Positions 52,489-60,767 of a stretch of DNA of 64,000 bases are shown here, in pieces. Made by a program: the position numbers and the translations under genes. Position 1 is the stretch's first letter. Each line of letters begins with the position of its first letter. The notes beneath the pieces were generated by a model. It made no database searches. It was not told the DNA's origin and worked only from the letters and a program-made list of their open reading frames with translations. The DNA is taken from the NCBI RefSeq assembly GCF_001189295.1, contig NZ_CP012159.1, positions 2,556,001 through 2,620,000 of the forward strand, in the 5' to 3' direction. This stretch comes from Chondromyces crocatus. Its GTDB lineage: Bacteria > Myxococcota_A > Polyangia > Polyangiales > Polyangiaceae.

Positions 52489-54798
52489 ATGCGCATTGCT
52501 CTGACCCACAACCTGAAGATCACTGGCTCTCCCGAGGAGGCAGAGTTCGATAGTCCGGAGACGATCAACGCGATCTCCGCGGCGCTCGAGCGGGCCGGGC
52601 ACGAGGTGGAGCGCATCGAGGTGAGCGGGCCGGCGTCGCGTGTCATCGCGCGGCTCGAGGCGCTCCAGCCGGACCTGATCTTCAACACCGCCGAGGGGCA
52701 CAAGGGCAAGACGCGCGAGGCGTTCTATCCGTCGCTGTTCGACGAGATGGGCATCCCGTACACCGGCTCCGACGCCTACGCGCACGCGATCGCGCTGGAC
52801 AAAGCGCTGACGAAGCGGGTGCTGGCGTCGTACGCGGTGCCCACGCCGCGCGCCCGGCTGATCCGGCGCGCGAGCCTGGAGAGCGGCGCGCTCGACGATG
52901 TCGTGTTCCCGGTGATCGTGAAGCCGAACTTCGAGGGGTCGTCGAAGGGGATCTCCAGCGCCTGGAGCGTGTGCGAGGACGCGCACGAGCTGGCCGAGGT
53001 CATCGATCGGCTGCTGCCCCGCTTCGAGGCGGGGTTGCTCATCGAGCGCTACCTGCGCGGGTTCGACGTGGGCTGCTCCTTCGTGGATGGACTGGGAGAG
53101 GACGGCATTCTCGATCCGGTCGAGTACTGCATCGACCCTGCGGTGGCCGGTCCTTACAACGTCTACGACTACTACCTCAAGAACGCGCGCACCGAGCATG
53201 TCGCCTTCCGGATGGCGCAGCTTCCTTCCACGGTCGCGCAGAGAATTCGTGCGCTCACCGGCCGCATCGTGCGCGCCCTGGACCTGAAGGACCACGTCCG
53301 CTGCGAATTCCGGATCACGCCCTCGTCCCTGGGAGACCGGGATCACGAGGTGCATTTCTTGGAGGTGGACGGGCTGCCCTCGCTGGAGCCGGGGCAGCCG
53401 GTGTTCGTCTCCTCGTCGCAGAAGGGGGTCGACTTCGACGGGGTGATTCTGGCCGTGGTGCGCAGCGCTTGCCGGCGCCGTGGGCTCATGCACCTGCTGG
53501 ACGGGGCGCCGCGCAAGTCCCCTCGCGGGGCGCTGCGGGTGGGCTTCGCCTACAACATGCGCCGGGCCGAGGCCGCGGAGACGGACGCGGAGGCCGAGTT
53601 CGACTCGCCGAAGACCATCCAGGCGATCGCCGAGGCCATCGAGAGCTACGGCCACACGGTGGTCCCTCTGGAGGCGACGCCAGACCTGCCCCGACGCATC
53701 GCAGACGCCTCGCCCGACGTGGTCTTCAACATCGCCGAGGGCATCCGGGGGCGCGGCCGTGAGGCCCAGGTGCCGGCGCTCTGCGAGCTGCTCGGCGTTC
53801 CCTACAGCGGCTCGGACGCGACGACGCTCTCGCTCTGCCTGGACAAGGGCCTCACCAAGCAGATCTTGCGGTCCGCCGGTATCGACACGGCGGAGTGGCA
53901 GGTGCTCTCGACCGGCCGCGAGAAGATGAAGGCGTTCCGTTACCCCGTCATCGTGAAGCCGAATGCCGAGGGGACGTCGAAGGGCATCACCTCGTCGTCG
54001 GTGGTGCACGACGAGGCCTCGGCGCGGACGGCGGCGCGGCAGCTCATCGAGCGGTACCACCAGCCCGCTTTGATCGAAGAGTACATCCCGGGCCGGGAGT
54101 TCACCGTGGGCTTGCTCGGCGAGCGACGCCCCAAGGTGCTGCCGCCCATGGAGGTGGTCTTCAATGGATCCCCTTCTCACCCCGTCTACGGCTTCGAAGA
54201 GAAGCTGCTGGGGGCCACGGCGGTGAGCTTCGAGTGCCCCGCGAAGCTTTCCGCGCCCGAACAGAAGCGCATCGAGAAGGTTGCACGTGATACCTTCATG
54301 GCGCTCGACTGTCGGGACGTGGCGCGCGTCGATCTGCGCATGACGAAGGACGGCAAGGTGTACGTGATCGAGATCAATCCGTTGCCAGGGCTGACGCCGG
54401 ACTTCAGCGATCTGTGTACGATCGCGCGGGTCGCGGGCATGGATTTCCGATCGTTGATCGGAGAGATCATGTCCGGCTGCTTGAAGCGGCAGCGTGAGGG
54501 GCGTGAAGGTCGCGCGCCGGAGCCGAACGCGAAGCCTTCGACCCTCCCCGCAGCGCAGGTGGCGCAGGGGGGGCAGGTGAACGCAGTGCAGGGCGTCGAC
54601 CGGTCTGCGACATCGGCAGCGCCAGCCGTGACACCCGCGGCGCTCGCCGTGACACCCGCGGCGCTCGCCGTGACACCTGCGGCGCCTGCCGTGATGGCGT
54701 CGCCCCCGGCGCCAACCATCGCCCCCGCGCCCAGCGCGCCGTCCGACAAACCCGCTGGAGGGCAGCCGCCGGGTCCTCGAGGAGTGAACGGCGCATGA
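52489..54798 (+). CDS. Tandem-fused Ddl-type ATP-grasp ligase
   Basis: 769 aa. Two copies of a D-Ala-D-Ala-ligase-like ATP-grasp module: residues about 1-345 (AEFDSPETINAISAAL, FNTAEGHKGKTREAF, GIPYTGSDAYAHAIALDK, VIVKPNFEGSSKGI) and 346-690 (AEFDSPKTIQAIAEAI, FNIAEGIRGRGREAQ, GVPYSGSDATTLSLCLDK, VIVKPNAEGTSKGI). Module 2 keeps the metal-binding ends RVDLRM and YVIEINPLPGLTP. In module 1 these read RCEFRI and HFLEVDGLPSL, so the Asp and Asn ligands are changed. A 70-residue tail contains three 7-residue repeats. The next gene, a DmpA-type peptidase, overlaps its stop. It probably forms an amide between D- or beta-amino acids; the product is unknown. Confidence 0.85.
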   Translation: MRIALTHNLKITGSPEEAEFDSPETINAISAALERAGHEVERIEVSGPASRVIARLEALQPDLIFNTAEGHKGKTREAFYPSLFDEMGIPYTGSDAYAHAIALDKALTKRVLASYAVPTPRARLIRRASLESGALDDVVFPVIVKPNFEGSSKGISSAWSVCEDAHELAEVIDRLLPRFEAGLLIERYLRGFDVGCSFVDGLGEDGILDPVEYCIDPAVAGPYNVYDYYLKNARTEHVAFRMAQLPSTVAQRIRALTGRIVRALDLKDHVRCEFRITPSSLGDRDHEVHFLEVDGLPSLEPGQPVFVSSSQKGVDFDGVILAVVRSACRRRGLMHLLDGAPRKSPRGALRVGFAYNMRRAEAAETDAEAEFDSPKTIQAIAEAIESYGHTVVPLEATPDLPRRIADASPDVVFNIAEGIRGRGREAQVPALCELLGVPYSGSDATTLSLCLDKGLTKQILRSAGIDTAEWQVLSTGREKMKAFRYPVIVKPNAEGTSKGITSSSVVHDEASARTAARQLIERYHQPALIEEYIPGREFTVGLLGERRPKVLPPMEVVFNGSPSHPVYGFEEKLLGATAVSFECPAKLSAPEQKRIEKVARDTFMALDCRDVARVDLRMTKDGKVYVIEINPLPGLTPDFSDLCTIARVAGMDFRSLIGEIMSGCLKRQREGREGRAPEPNAKPSTLPAAQVAQGGQVNAVQGVDRSATSAAPAVTPAALAVTPAALAVTPAAPAVMASPPAPTIAPAPSAPSDKPAGGQPPGPRGVNGA
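54625..54687 (+). repeat. Threefold 21-bp coding repeat
   Basis: Units 54625-54645, 54646-54666 and 54667-54687 encode three copies of AVTPAAL or AVTPAAP in the Pro/Ala-rich tail of the ATP-grasp protein. Period 21 keeps the frame. The units are nearly identical, suggesting recent slippage. Confidence 0.85.
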
Positions 54799-55952
54799 GC
54801 GGGGGAACCCCGCGCAAGCCCCGGTTGCGTGAGCTGGGCGTCTCGATTGGCCGCTTCCCGGTCGGTCAGCACAACGCGATCACCGACGTCGACGGTGTGC
54901 GCGTGAACCACGTCACCCTCGTCGAGGGGAGCGGCAAGCTCGTCCCCGGGGTCGGGCCCGTGCGCACGGGGGTGACCGCGGTCATGCCGGCCCACGGCGA
55001 TCCCTTCCTCGATCGCGTGTTCGCCGCGAGCTACGTGCTCAACGGGGCAGGGGAGGTGACGGGCCTGTCGCAGATCGAGGAGTGGGGTCTCTGCGAGACG
55101 CCGATCTTGCTCTGCAGCACACTGTGTGTGGGGCGGGTGGCCGACTCGACCGTCGCCTGGCTCTCGCAGCAGCACCCGATGATCGGCCAGGAATACGACG
55201 TGGTGATCCCCGTCGTGGCCGAGTGCGACGACAGCTACATGAACGACGCCGTGGGCCGCCACGTCACGCCGGCCGATGTGGCCGAGGCGCTCGACGGTGT
55301 GCGGGCCGGGCCGGTCGAGGAAGGATGCGTCGGGGCGGGGACCGGGATGCAGACCTTCCACTTCGCAGGCGGCATCGGCACCTCCAGCCGGATCATCGAC
55401 CTCGCGGGCGTCTCGTACACGGTGGGCTCGCTCGTGCTCTCCAACTTCGGCGTGCGAGACTTGCTGCGCATCGACGGCGTTCCGATCGGGCGGATGATCG
55501 CCGACCGCTTCGCCCACGTCCCGCAGCGGGCCCCCGCCGGCTCGATCATCGTGCTGGTGGCGACCGACGTGCCGATGACCCACCGGCAGCTCGGCAGGCT
55601 GTCACGCCGCGCCGCCCTGGCGATCGGCAGGACCGGCGGCTATGCGGCGCACAACTCGGGCGAGATCATCCTCTCCTGGAGCACCGCCAACCGCATTCCC
55701 CGCCTTTCCGAGCACGGGCGCCACGTGGTCGAACTCATTCTCGACACCACGATCGACCCGCTCTACGAAGCGACGGTCGACGTCGTGGAGGAGGCCATCC
55801 TCAACGCCATCTGCGCCGGCGTCGACATGGTCGGTCACAGCGGCCATCGCGCTCCGGCGCTCCCCAGCGACCTCGTGGCGGAGCTGTTGCGGCGTCACCG
55901 CATTCCACATGCATCGGATCCTGGAAGATCCCACGGCGGGTCAGCTCAATAG
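54795..55952 (+). CDS. DmpA/BapA-type N-terminal-nucleophile aminopeptidase (family S58)
   Basis: 385 aa. NAITDVDGVRVNHVT, VRTGVTAVMPAHGDP, NGAGEVTGLSQIEEWG, GAGTGMQTFHFAGGIGTSS and SYTVGSLVLSNFG are the family blocks. The self-cleavage site is Gly249-Ser250 in APAGSIIVLVATD; Ser250 would become the N-terminal nucleophile of the beta subunit, as in DmpA. Such enzymes release N-terminal D-Ala, L-amino acids or beta-amino acids from short peptides. The ATG overlaps the ATP-grasp stop by 4 bp, so ligase and peptidase are made together. No signal peptide, so cytoplasmic. Confidence 0.9.
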   Translation: MSGGTPRKPRLRELGVSIGRFPVGQHNAITDVDGVRVNHVTLVEGSGKLVPGVGPVRTGVTAVMPAHGDPFLDRVFAASYVLNGAGEVTGLSQIEEWGLCETPILLCSTLCVGRVADSTVAWLSQQHPMIGQEYDVVIPVVAECDDSYMNDAVGRHVTPADVAEALDGVRAGPVEEGCVGAGTGMQTFHFAGGIGTSSRIIDLAGVSYTVGSLVLSNFGVRDLLRIDGVPIGRMIADRFAHVPQRAPAGSIIVLVATDVPMTHRQLGRLSRRAALAIGRTGGYAAHNSGEIILSWSTANRIPRLSEHGRHVVELILDTTIDPLYEATVDVVEEAILNAICAGVDMVGHSGHRAPALPSDLVAELLRRHRIPHASDPGRSHGGSAQ

Positions 55953-56550
55953 AACTGGAAATCGTGGCGCTCTCGTGGCGCTCAGGGGCGCGGTGTGAGC
56001 AGGTTGCACATTGCGTGTGGGATCCCCTGAGGGGCGCTTACAGCTTCAATCGCCGATTGCAGCAGGACCTCTTCCGGATGCGATGGTTTCTTTGCCACGG
56101 ACGAAGCTGCCTTCCATGTGGTCAGAGGAGCGCGCGTGGAAGCGAATGGCAGTGCTGAACTCACGCACGTGCGAGACGCTGGGATCGGGCTGTGTGCAGC
56201 CTTGACCGCGTCCGAATGCATCTCCTATATCCAGAACTGGGACGCTCTGCATCGACGTCTCATGCATTGACTTCGCTGGGAGACAGCTGGTGACTGGGGG
56301 GTGAGCCGGCTCGTGGGGACAAGTGCCAGCGACTTGGGGGGGGAGCTGGCACGGTGGAGAGTGCGCTGGTGACCGGGGGGTGAGCTGGCGTCTGGAGGGA
56401 ATTCCGACGGAGGGGAGGGGCCGTCGGGGGATCGCGAGACCGGGCGAGGTGCGCGGGGTGCGCGCTGCCGGGTCGGGCGGGCGAGCTGCTGCCGGGACGG
56501 CGGACGCGAAGGTGCACGGCGGAGGTCGTGATGCGTGTACCGTGCCGTCA
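55953..56550. other. Spacer without a supported gene
   Basis: About 600 bases between the peptidase and the NmrA-like gene. Short frames on both strands show no domain and irregular codon use. A 25-bp direct repeat (56286-56310 and 56365-56389) is listed separately. Confidence 0.5.
56286..56389 (+). repeat. 25-bp direct repeat
   Basis: GCTGGTGACTGGGGGGTGAG at 56286 recurs at 56365 with C for T, and the pair matches over 25 bases with two differences. The copies are 79 bp apart. Further partial copies (GAGCTGGCA) lie between them. Non-coding as far as can be seen. Confidence 0.65.
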
Positions 56551-57456
56551 ATGACTCAGAGCGAGCGAGAGATCCTGGTGACGGGTGCGACAGGCGCCCA
56601 GGGAGGCGCCGTGGTGCGCCACTTGTTGCAGCGTGGGTATCGTGTCCGCGCGCTGTGTCGTGACCCGCAGAAGCCTGCGGCGAAGGCGCTGTCCGAGGCT
56701 GGCGTGCGGGTGCTCCAGGGCGACTTCGACGATGCGGCGTCGCTCGCCGAGGCGACGCGCGGCGTGTACGGCGTCTTCGGTGTCCAGAATTTCTGGGACG
56801 GGTTCCCTGGGCCCTGCATCGGCCTCGAGCACGAGGTGCGGCAAGGGAAGGCGCTGCTCGACGCGGCGAAGGCTGCGGATGTCCGGCATTTCGTGCAGGC
56901 GTCGGCCGGTGGCGCGGCCGCGACGCCGTGCATCCCCAGCACCGAGTCCAAGCGCCGGATCGAGCTGCACGCGAAGGCCATCGGCATTCCGTGGACGTTC
57001 GTGCGTTCGGTGTTCTTCATGGACAACCTCGTCCATCCGGCCTGGGGCTTCATGCAGCCCATCCTGGAGGGGCGCCTGGAACTCTCGCTCGCGCCGGAGA
57101 CGCGGTTGCAGGTGATCGCGGTCGACGACATCGGACACTTCGTGGGCATGGCCTTCGATCGTCCCCGGGAGTTCGTCGGCTCGGCCTTCGATCTCGCCGG
57201 TGACGAACTCTCCATGCTGGAGATGGCAGCGGTCTTCTCGCGGGTGATGGGGAAGGAGATCCGCTTCACCGGGAGTCTCGCGGGGCTCGAGCGGGTCAAG
57301 GCGTTCAGTGAGGAGCTGGCCTCGGTGTTCCGGTGGGCGCACGAAGTGGGCTTCGGCGCGTTCATTCCGGGGCTGCGGGCGCTCCACCCGGGGCTGTCGA
57401 CGCTGGAGGCCTTCCTGCGCCGTGCCGGCTGGGAGGGCCGCGGTGGGCGTGCTTGA
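56551..57456 (+). CDS. NmrA-like NAD(P)-binding regulatory protein
   Basis: 301 aa, atypical short-chain dehydrogenase. The Rossmann motif is ILVTGATGAQGGAVVRHLL; HFVQASAGGAA and FVRSVFFMDNLV follow. The usual catalytic Tyr-x-x-x-Lys is missing, which is the mark of NmrA/HSCARG proteins that sense the NAD(P) state rather than oxidise a substrate. ATG at 56551 is preferred over upstream frames because the Rossmann strand starts ten residues later. It is followed on the same strand by two lipoprotein genes, 33 nt away. Confidence 0.87.
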   Translation: MTQSEREILVTGATGAQGGAVVRHLLQRGYRVRALCRDPQKPAAKALSEAGVRVLQGDFDDAASLAEATRGVYGVFGVQNFWDGFPGPCIGLEHEVRQGKALLDAAKAADVRHFVQASAGGAAATPCIPSTESKRRIELHAKAIGIPWTFVRSVFFMDNLVHPAWGFMQPILEGRLELSLAPETRLQVIAVDDIGHFVGMAFDRPREFVGSAFDLAGDELSMLEMAAVFSRVMGKEIRFTGSLAGLERVKAFSEELASVFRWAHEVGFGAFIPGLRALHPGLSTLEAFLRRAGWEGRGGRA

Positions 57457-57489
57457 CAGGCTGGTGCGGGTTTGGTTCGTACGGGCCTC

Positions 57490-58089
57490 ATGAAACGCTG
57501 GATGCGTCTCAGTGGCCTCGCGTGGGCCCTCGCCTGCGGGCTCTCGGCGTGTACCGCCTCCTCCACGCACATGTCGGGGCCGTGCCCGCCCGAAGCGCAG
57601 CCGGCCCCCGGGGCGTCAGGAGCCATCGAGAATGCGGCCACCGCGAAAGGCGCCGCGGCGAGCGAGGGAACGGCGGACACCGCGGCCATCGAGGCGGAGC
57701 TGGAAGCCCTCCACCGGCGGCTGGTCGCAGCGTACGCCAGCAACGACGTGGCCACCCTGGAGCAGCTCGTCGCGCCCGACCACATCCACAACAATGTGTT
57801 CGGCATGCTCCAGGACAAGGAGGCGCTGCTCGGCGACATCCGCTCGGGGACGCTCAGGTTCCAGTCCTACGACATCACCTCGTCGCGCTGGTTCATCGAA
57901 GGTGACCTGGCGATCGTCACGGGGACGCTGAGCGCCGTCGCCGAGCGCGCTGGCAAGCCTGTCCCGGTCAAGGCGTTCCGGTTCACGCGGATCTTCCGGA
58001 AGCGCGATGGGGCGTGGCTGGAGTTTCTGTTCCACAACACCATGATCGTGACGCCCCCTGGAGCGCCACCTGCCCCTGGAGCCCGGTGA
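57490..58089 (+). CDS. Lipoprotein with SnoaL/DUF4440-like (NTF2-fold) domain
   Basis: 199 aa. The signal peptide ends CGLSAC, a lipobox. A Pro/Ala-rich linker (30-65) is followed by an NTF2-like fold: helix IEAELEALHRRLVAAYASND, then the strand-loop LEQLVAPDHIHNN, SYDITSSRWFIEGDLAIVTG and FRFTRIFRKRDGAWLEFL. These small cone-shaped domains bind ligands or catalyse simple reactions; nothing specific can be told. The stop overlaps the next gene's ATG by one base. Confidence 0.82.
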   Translation: MKRWMRLSGLAWALACGLSACTASSTHMSGPCPPEAQPAPGASGAIENAATAKGAAASEGTADTAAIEAELEALHRRLVAAYASNDVATLEQLVAPDHIHNNVFGMLQDKEALLGDIRSGTLRFQSYDITSSRWFIEGDLAIVTGTLSAVAERAGKPVPVKAFRFTRIFRKRDGAWLEFLFHNTMIVTPPGAPPAPGAR

Positions 58090-58541
58090 TGCGAGCGGCT
58101 GGACGACGATGGATGCCCGGTCGAGGGGGTTCTTGGCGCGTCGCGAGCGCCGTGCAGCGTGGCGTGTCCGTGCTCGGCGTGTCCCTGCTCGGCGCAGCGC
58201 TGCTCTGGGGCTGCGGGGGAGGGAACGCGTCAGGGCCCCCGGTCAGCGCCGCCGAGTACCAGGGGAGCGAGGCGCTCAATCCGAAGCTGCCCGACGGGAG
58301 CGTGGTCTACCTGAGCTACGACGCGCACCATCCGGAGTGCTTCGTCTTCGTGGGCGACGCTCCTGTGGGAGGCACCGAGGCGAAGGGGGAGCGGAAGACG
58401 GAAGACGTCGCTTGTCCCGACGCGGCCCTGCCTTTGAAGGCCTGCCCTGCGGGGCTCGTGTACCGCTCGACGTCGCAGGCCGACTGCATCTGCGTCCCGG
58501 CGGGCGGCGACGAGGCCCACCGCATCACCTGCCCGCACTGA
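58089..58541 (+). CDS. Small lipoprotein, Cys-rich, unknown function
   Basis: 150 aa. The signal sequence reads GVSLLGAALLWGCGGG with a lipobox Cys. The mature part (about 95 residues) has about six Cys (HPECFVFVG, EDVACPD, LKACPAG, ADCICVP, ITCPH), so disulfides are likely in the periplasm or on the surface. It overlaps the previous gene by one base, so the two lipoproteins are co-translated. Not recognised further. Confidence 0.72.
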   Translation: MRAAGRRWMPGRGGSWRVASAVQRGVSVLGVSLLGAALLWGCGGGNASGPPVSAAEYQGSEALNPKLPDGSVVYLSYDAHHPECFVFVGDAPVGGTEAKGERKTEDVACPDAALPLKACPAGLVYRSTSQADCICVPAGGDEAHRITCPH

Positions 58542-58595
58542 TGCCCATCCCGGCGGGGGGGCACTTCCTCGTCGTGTCGGTCGGCCTTCTGGCGC

Positions 58596-59198
58596 TCACT
58601 CCTCCTCGGGGAGTCGGTACAGCGTCGAGACGACGACGAGCGCCCCCAGCAGCGCGGCCGCGCCTCCCAGGATCCATGTCCCTGACACCGGGCCCACCGC
58701 GGCCGTGATCGCAGCGTCCCCCTGGCTCGGCCAGAGCTTCAGCGCCCAGCCGAGGTACACGGCCAGCAGCAGCCACAGGTAGTTGCGCCGCAGCCGCACC
58801 GAGGCCGCCTGGATCAGCCCCAGCGGCGCGCGCGGCGTCCTCAAGCTCGTCCACAGCGCGTCCTGCCAGCCCTCCTGCGCGTCCTTGCCGAGCACCGCCC
58901 CGTAGAAGCCCGTCTCCAGAAGCCGCACGCGCATGCGGCTGAGCTCGTAGAAGCGGAAGCGGCGGGACTCCATCCAGAGAAAGATCAGATCGAGGAGCAG
59001 CACGAGCGGGAACACCCCGTGCGGCACCCGATCCTGCCCCAGCGCGAACGTGGTGAGCGCGGCCGAGGTGCCGACCGCCCAGTTCGTGGTGGTGTCCAGC
59101 CGCCCCCGGTAGGCCACCATCCGGCCCAGCTCGCCCCGGTAGAGGTGAGCCAGCGCCGTCGGGATGTCCTTGGGGTGGAGTTCCATGCCGTCGGGCAT
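58596..59198 (-). CDS. DUF2270 integral membrane protein
   Basis: 200 aa. The segment ALAHLYRGELGRMVAYRGR followed by LDTTTNWAVGTSAALTTFAL is the hallmark of DUF2270. Hydrophobic helices at about 40-55, 62-78, 140-155 and 170-188 indicate an inner-membrane protein of four TMs. The function of the family is unknown. ATG at 59198. It lies 12 nt after the FAD monooxygenase stop on the same strand, so probably one transcript. Confidence 0.85.
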   Translation of the reverse strand: MPDGMELHPKDIPTALAHLYRGELGRMVAYRGRLDTTTNWAVGTSAALTTFALGQDRVPHGVFPLVLLLDLIFLWMESRRFRFYELSRMRVRLLETGFYGAVLGKDAQEGWQDALWTSLRTPRAPLGLIQAASVRLRRNYLWLLLAVYLGWALKLWPSQGDAAITAAVGPVSGTWILGGAAALLGALVVVSTLYRLPEEE

Positions 59199-59210
59199 CT
59201 TCGTGTGGCC

Positions 59211-60611
59211 TCAGGCCCCGAAGGCATGCGGGTGGTCGAGGCCCAGCTGACGGCGCAGCACTGCGATCGCCACCCGCGGGTGAAACAGCGCGAGCGGCCC
59301 GGCGAGCATGTGCTGCACGCGGCAGAACCGCGCCGTCACCTCGGGGTCGTAGCCGCAGAGCCCATGCACGTGTCGAGCGTACCAGTTGAGCAGCGTCTGC
59401 GAGCGCGAGCGCTCTCCTTCGACCTCCGGGAACCGCAGATCCTCGCCGGTCGCGATGCGCCACGGCGCCTCGACCACCTCGGCGACGCGGGACTGGAATC
59501 GCCGCGTGAGCCCGCACAACTCTTCGCCCGGACGCGTGTGCCGCGCGCGGCGCTGCTCGTGCAGGCAGCGATCGAGCGTCAGCGCGGAGAGGGCGCCGGT
59601 GGTCATGCCCTGACCATAGACCGGGTTGATGCTGCAGAGCGCGTCGCCCAGCACCGCCAGCCCCTCGGGCAAGCGCGCCAGCCGGTCGTAACGTCGCCAG
59701 ACATGGGACGGGAACCTGTGGCTGGCGATGTCGGTCAGCGGCTCGGCGCCGCGGATCGCCTGGTACAGCTCATCCGAGGCCAGCCCGCGCGCGAACTCCA
59801 GGAACCCGCGCTCGTCGGCGGGGGGATAGTCCTTGAGCAGGCCGATCAGCGTCACCATCCAGCGGCCCCCCTCGATGGGCGAGATGACGCCGGCGCGGTG
59901 GCCTGGCTCGGTGCCCAGCATGTACAGCGCCCTCCAGGAGCCTGGTGCTGGCTCGGGTCGCCGGTAGATGCGGCTCGCGTAGCCCACGTGGACCCGCACC
60001 GAGGCCTCCTCGGGCGCCGCGTAGCCGAGCGTCTCGAGCCAGGTCGGCATGCGGGAGCCACGCCCGCTCGTGTCGACCACCAGCTCGGCCGGGATCAGCT
60101 CGTCGGCGAGCCCCCCTTCGACCCGCACCCCGGTGATGCGCCGGCCTGACGGATCCGTCGCGAGACCGGTCGCGCGCAGCCCGTCGCGCAGGCGCACCCC
60201 GTCGAGCGCGAGCGCGCGTCGCCGGACCACCGCCTCCAGCAGCGCGCGGCTCTGGAACGAGCAGCGCAGCCCTCGGGGGAAACAGACCTTCCAGGTCCCG
60301 AACGACTGCCAGCGCATGTCCGTCCCGAAGTCGATGCGCTCGGCCCCGGCGGCGGCGAGCTCGTCGCCGACCCCCGGGAACAGCTCGCCCAGCACATCGA
60401 GCCCGCGTGCGAGGAGCACGTGGACATGCCGCGCCTGCGGCACGCCCTTGCGCGGCGCGGGTTCCGTGGAGATCACGTCGCGCTCGATGATCGTCACCCT
60501 CTCGAAGTGATCGGAGAGCACGCGCGCCGCGAGCAGCCCGGCCATGCTGCCGCCGATGACGACGGCATGCCGGCCCAGAAGAGGATCCTTGTTGCGGACA
60601 GATCGAGCCAT
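59211..60611 (-). CDS. FAD-dependent monooxygenase/halogenase-like oxidoreductase
   Basis: 466 aa. The FAD motif GxGxxG appears as VIGGSMAGLLAARVL with IIERD at the end of strand 2. The second FAD block is GLAVLGDALCSINPVYGQGM, typical of p-hydroxybenzoate-hydroxylase-like and squalene-epoxidase-like enzymes. The substrate domain (about 180-330) is Trp/Tyr-rich. No C-terminal membrane anchor. It probably hydroxylates or epoxidises a lipid or aromatic metabolite. Start: ATG at 60611; residues before it in the open frame look unrelated. Confidence 0.8.
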   Translation of the reverse strand: MARSVRNKDPLLGRHAVVIGGSMAGLLAARVLSDHFERVTIIERDVISTEPAPRKGVPQARHVHVLLARGLDVLGELFPGVGDELAAAGAERIDFGTDMRWQSFGTWKVCFPRGLRCSFQSRALLEAVVRRRALALDGVRLRDGLRATGLATDPSGRRITGVRVEGGLADELIPAELVVDTSGRGSRMPTWLETLGYAAPEEASVRVHVGYASRIYRRPEPAPGSWRALYMLGTEPGHRAGVISPIEGGRWMVTLIGLLKDYPPADERGFLEFARGLASDELYQAIRGAEPLTDIASHRFPSHVWRRYDRLARLPEGLAVLGDALCSINPVYGQGMTTGALSALTLDRCLHEQRRARHTRPGEELCGLTRRFQSRVAEVVEAPWRIATGEDLRFPEVEGERSRSQTLLNWYARHVHGLCGYDPEVTARFCRVQHMLAGPLALFHPRVAIAVLRRQLGLDHPHAFGA

Positions 60612-60767
60612 GATCCAACCCCAGCGCACCCGGAGAGTCCGGGACGCAGGGCTTGGTATGACACACGCTCCGTGCCCTGCCGGTCGCGCTCGGCGAGCCG
60701 GGCGGAGTCACCCGGCGCGCGTGCTTTCGATGCCGGAGTCGGCGCCGCAGCTACGTCAGGCTCACCC

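Noticed and set aside
52417-54180. Open frame of 587 codons on the minus strand
   Set aside because: Antisense to the tandem ATP-grasp gene; high His/Arg/Leu content and no recognisable motif.
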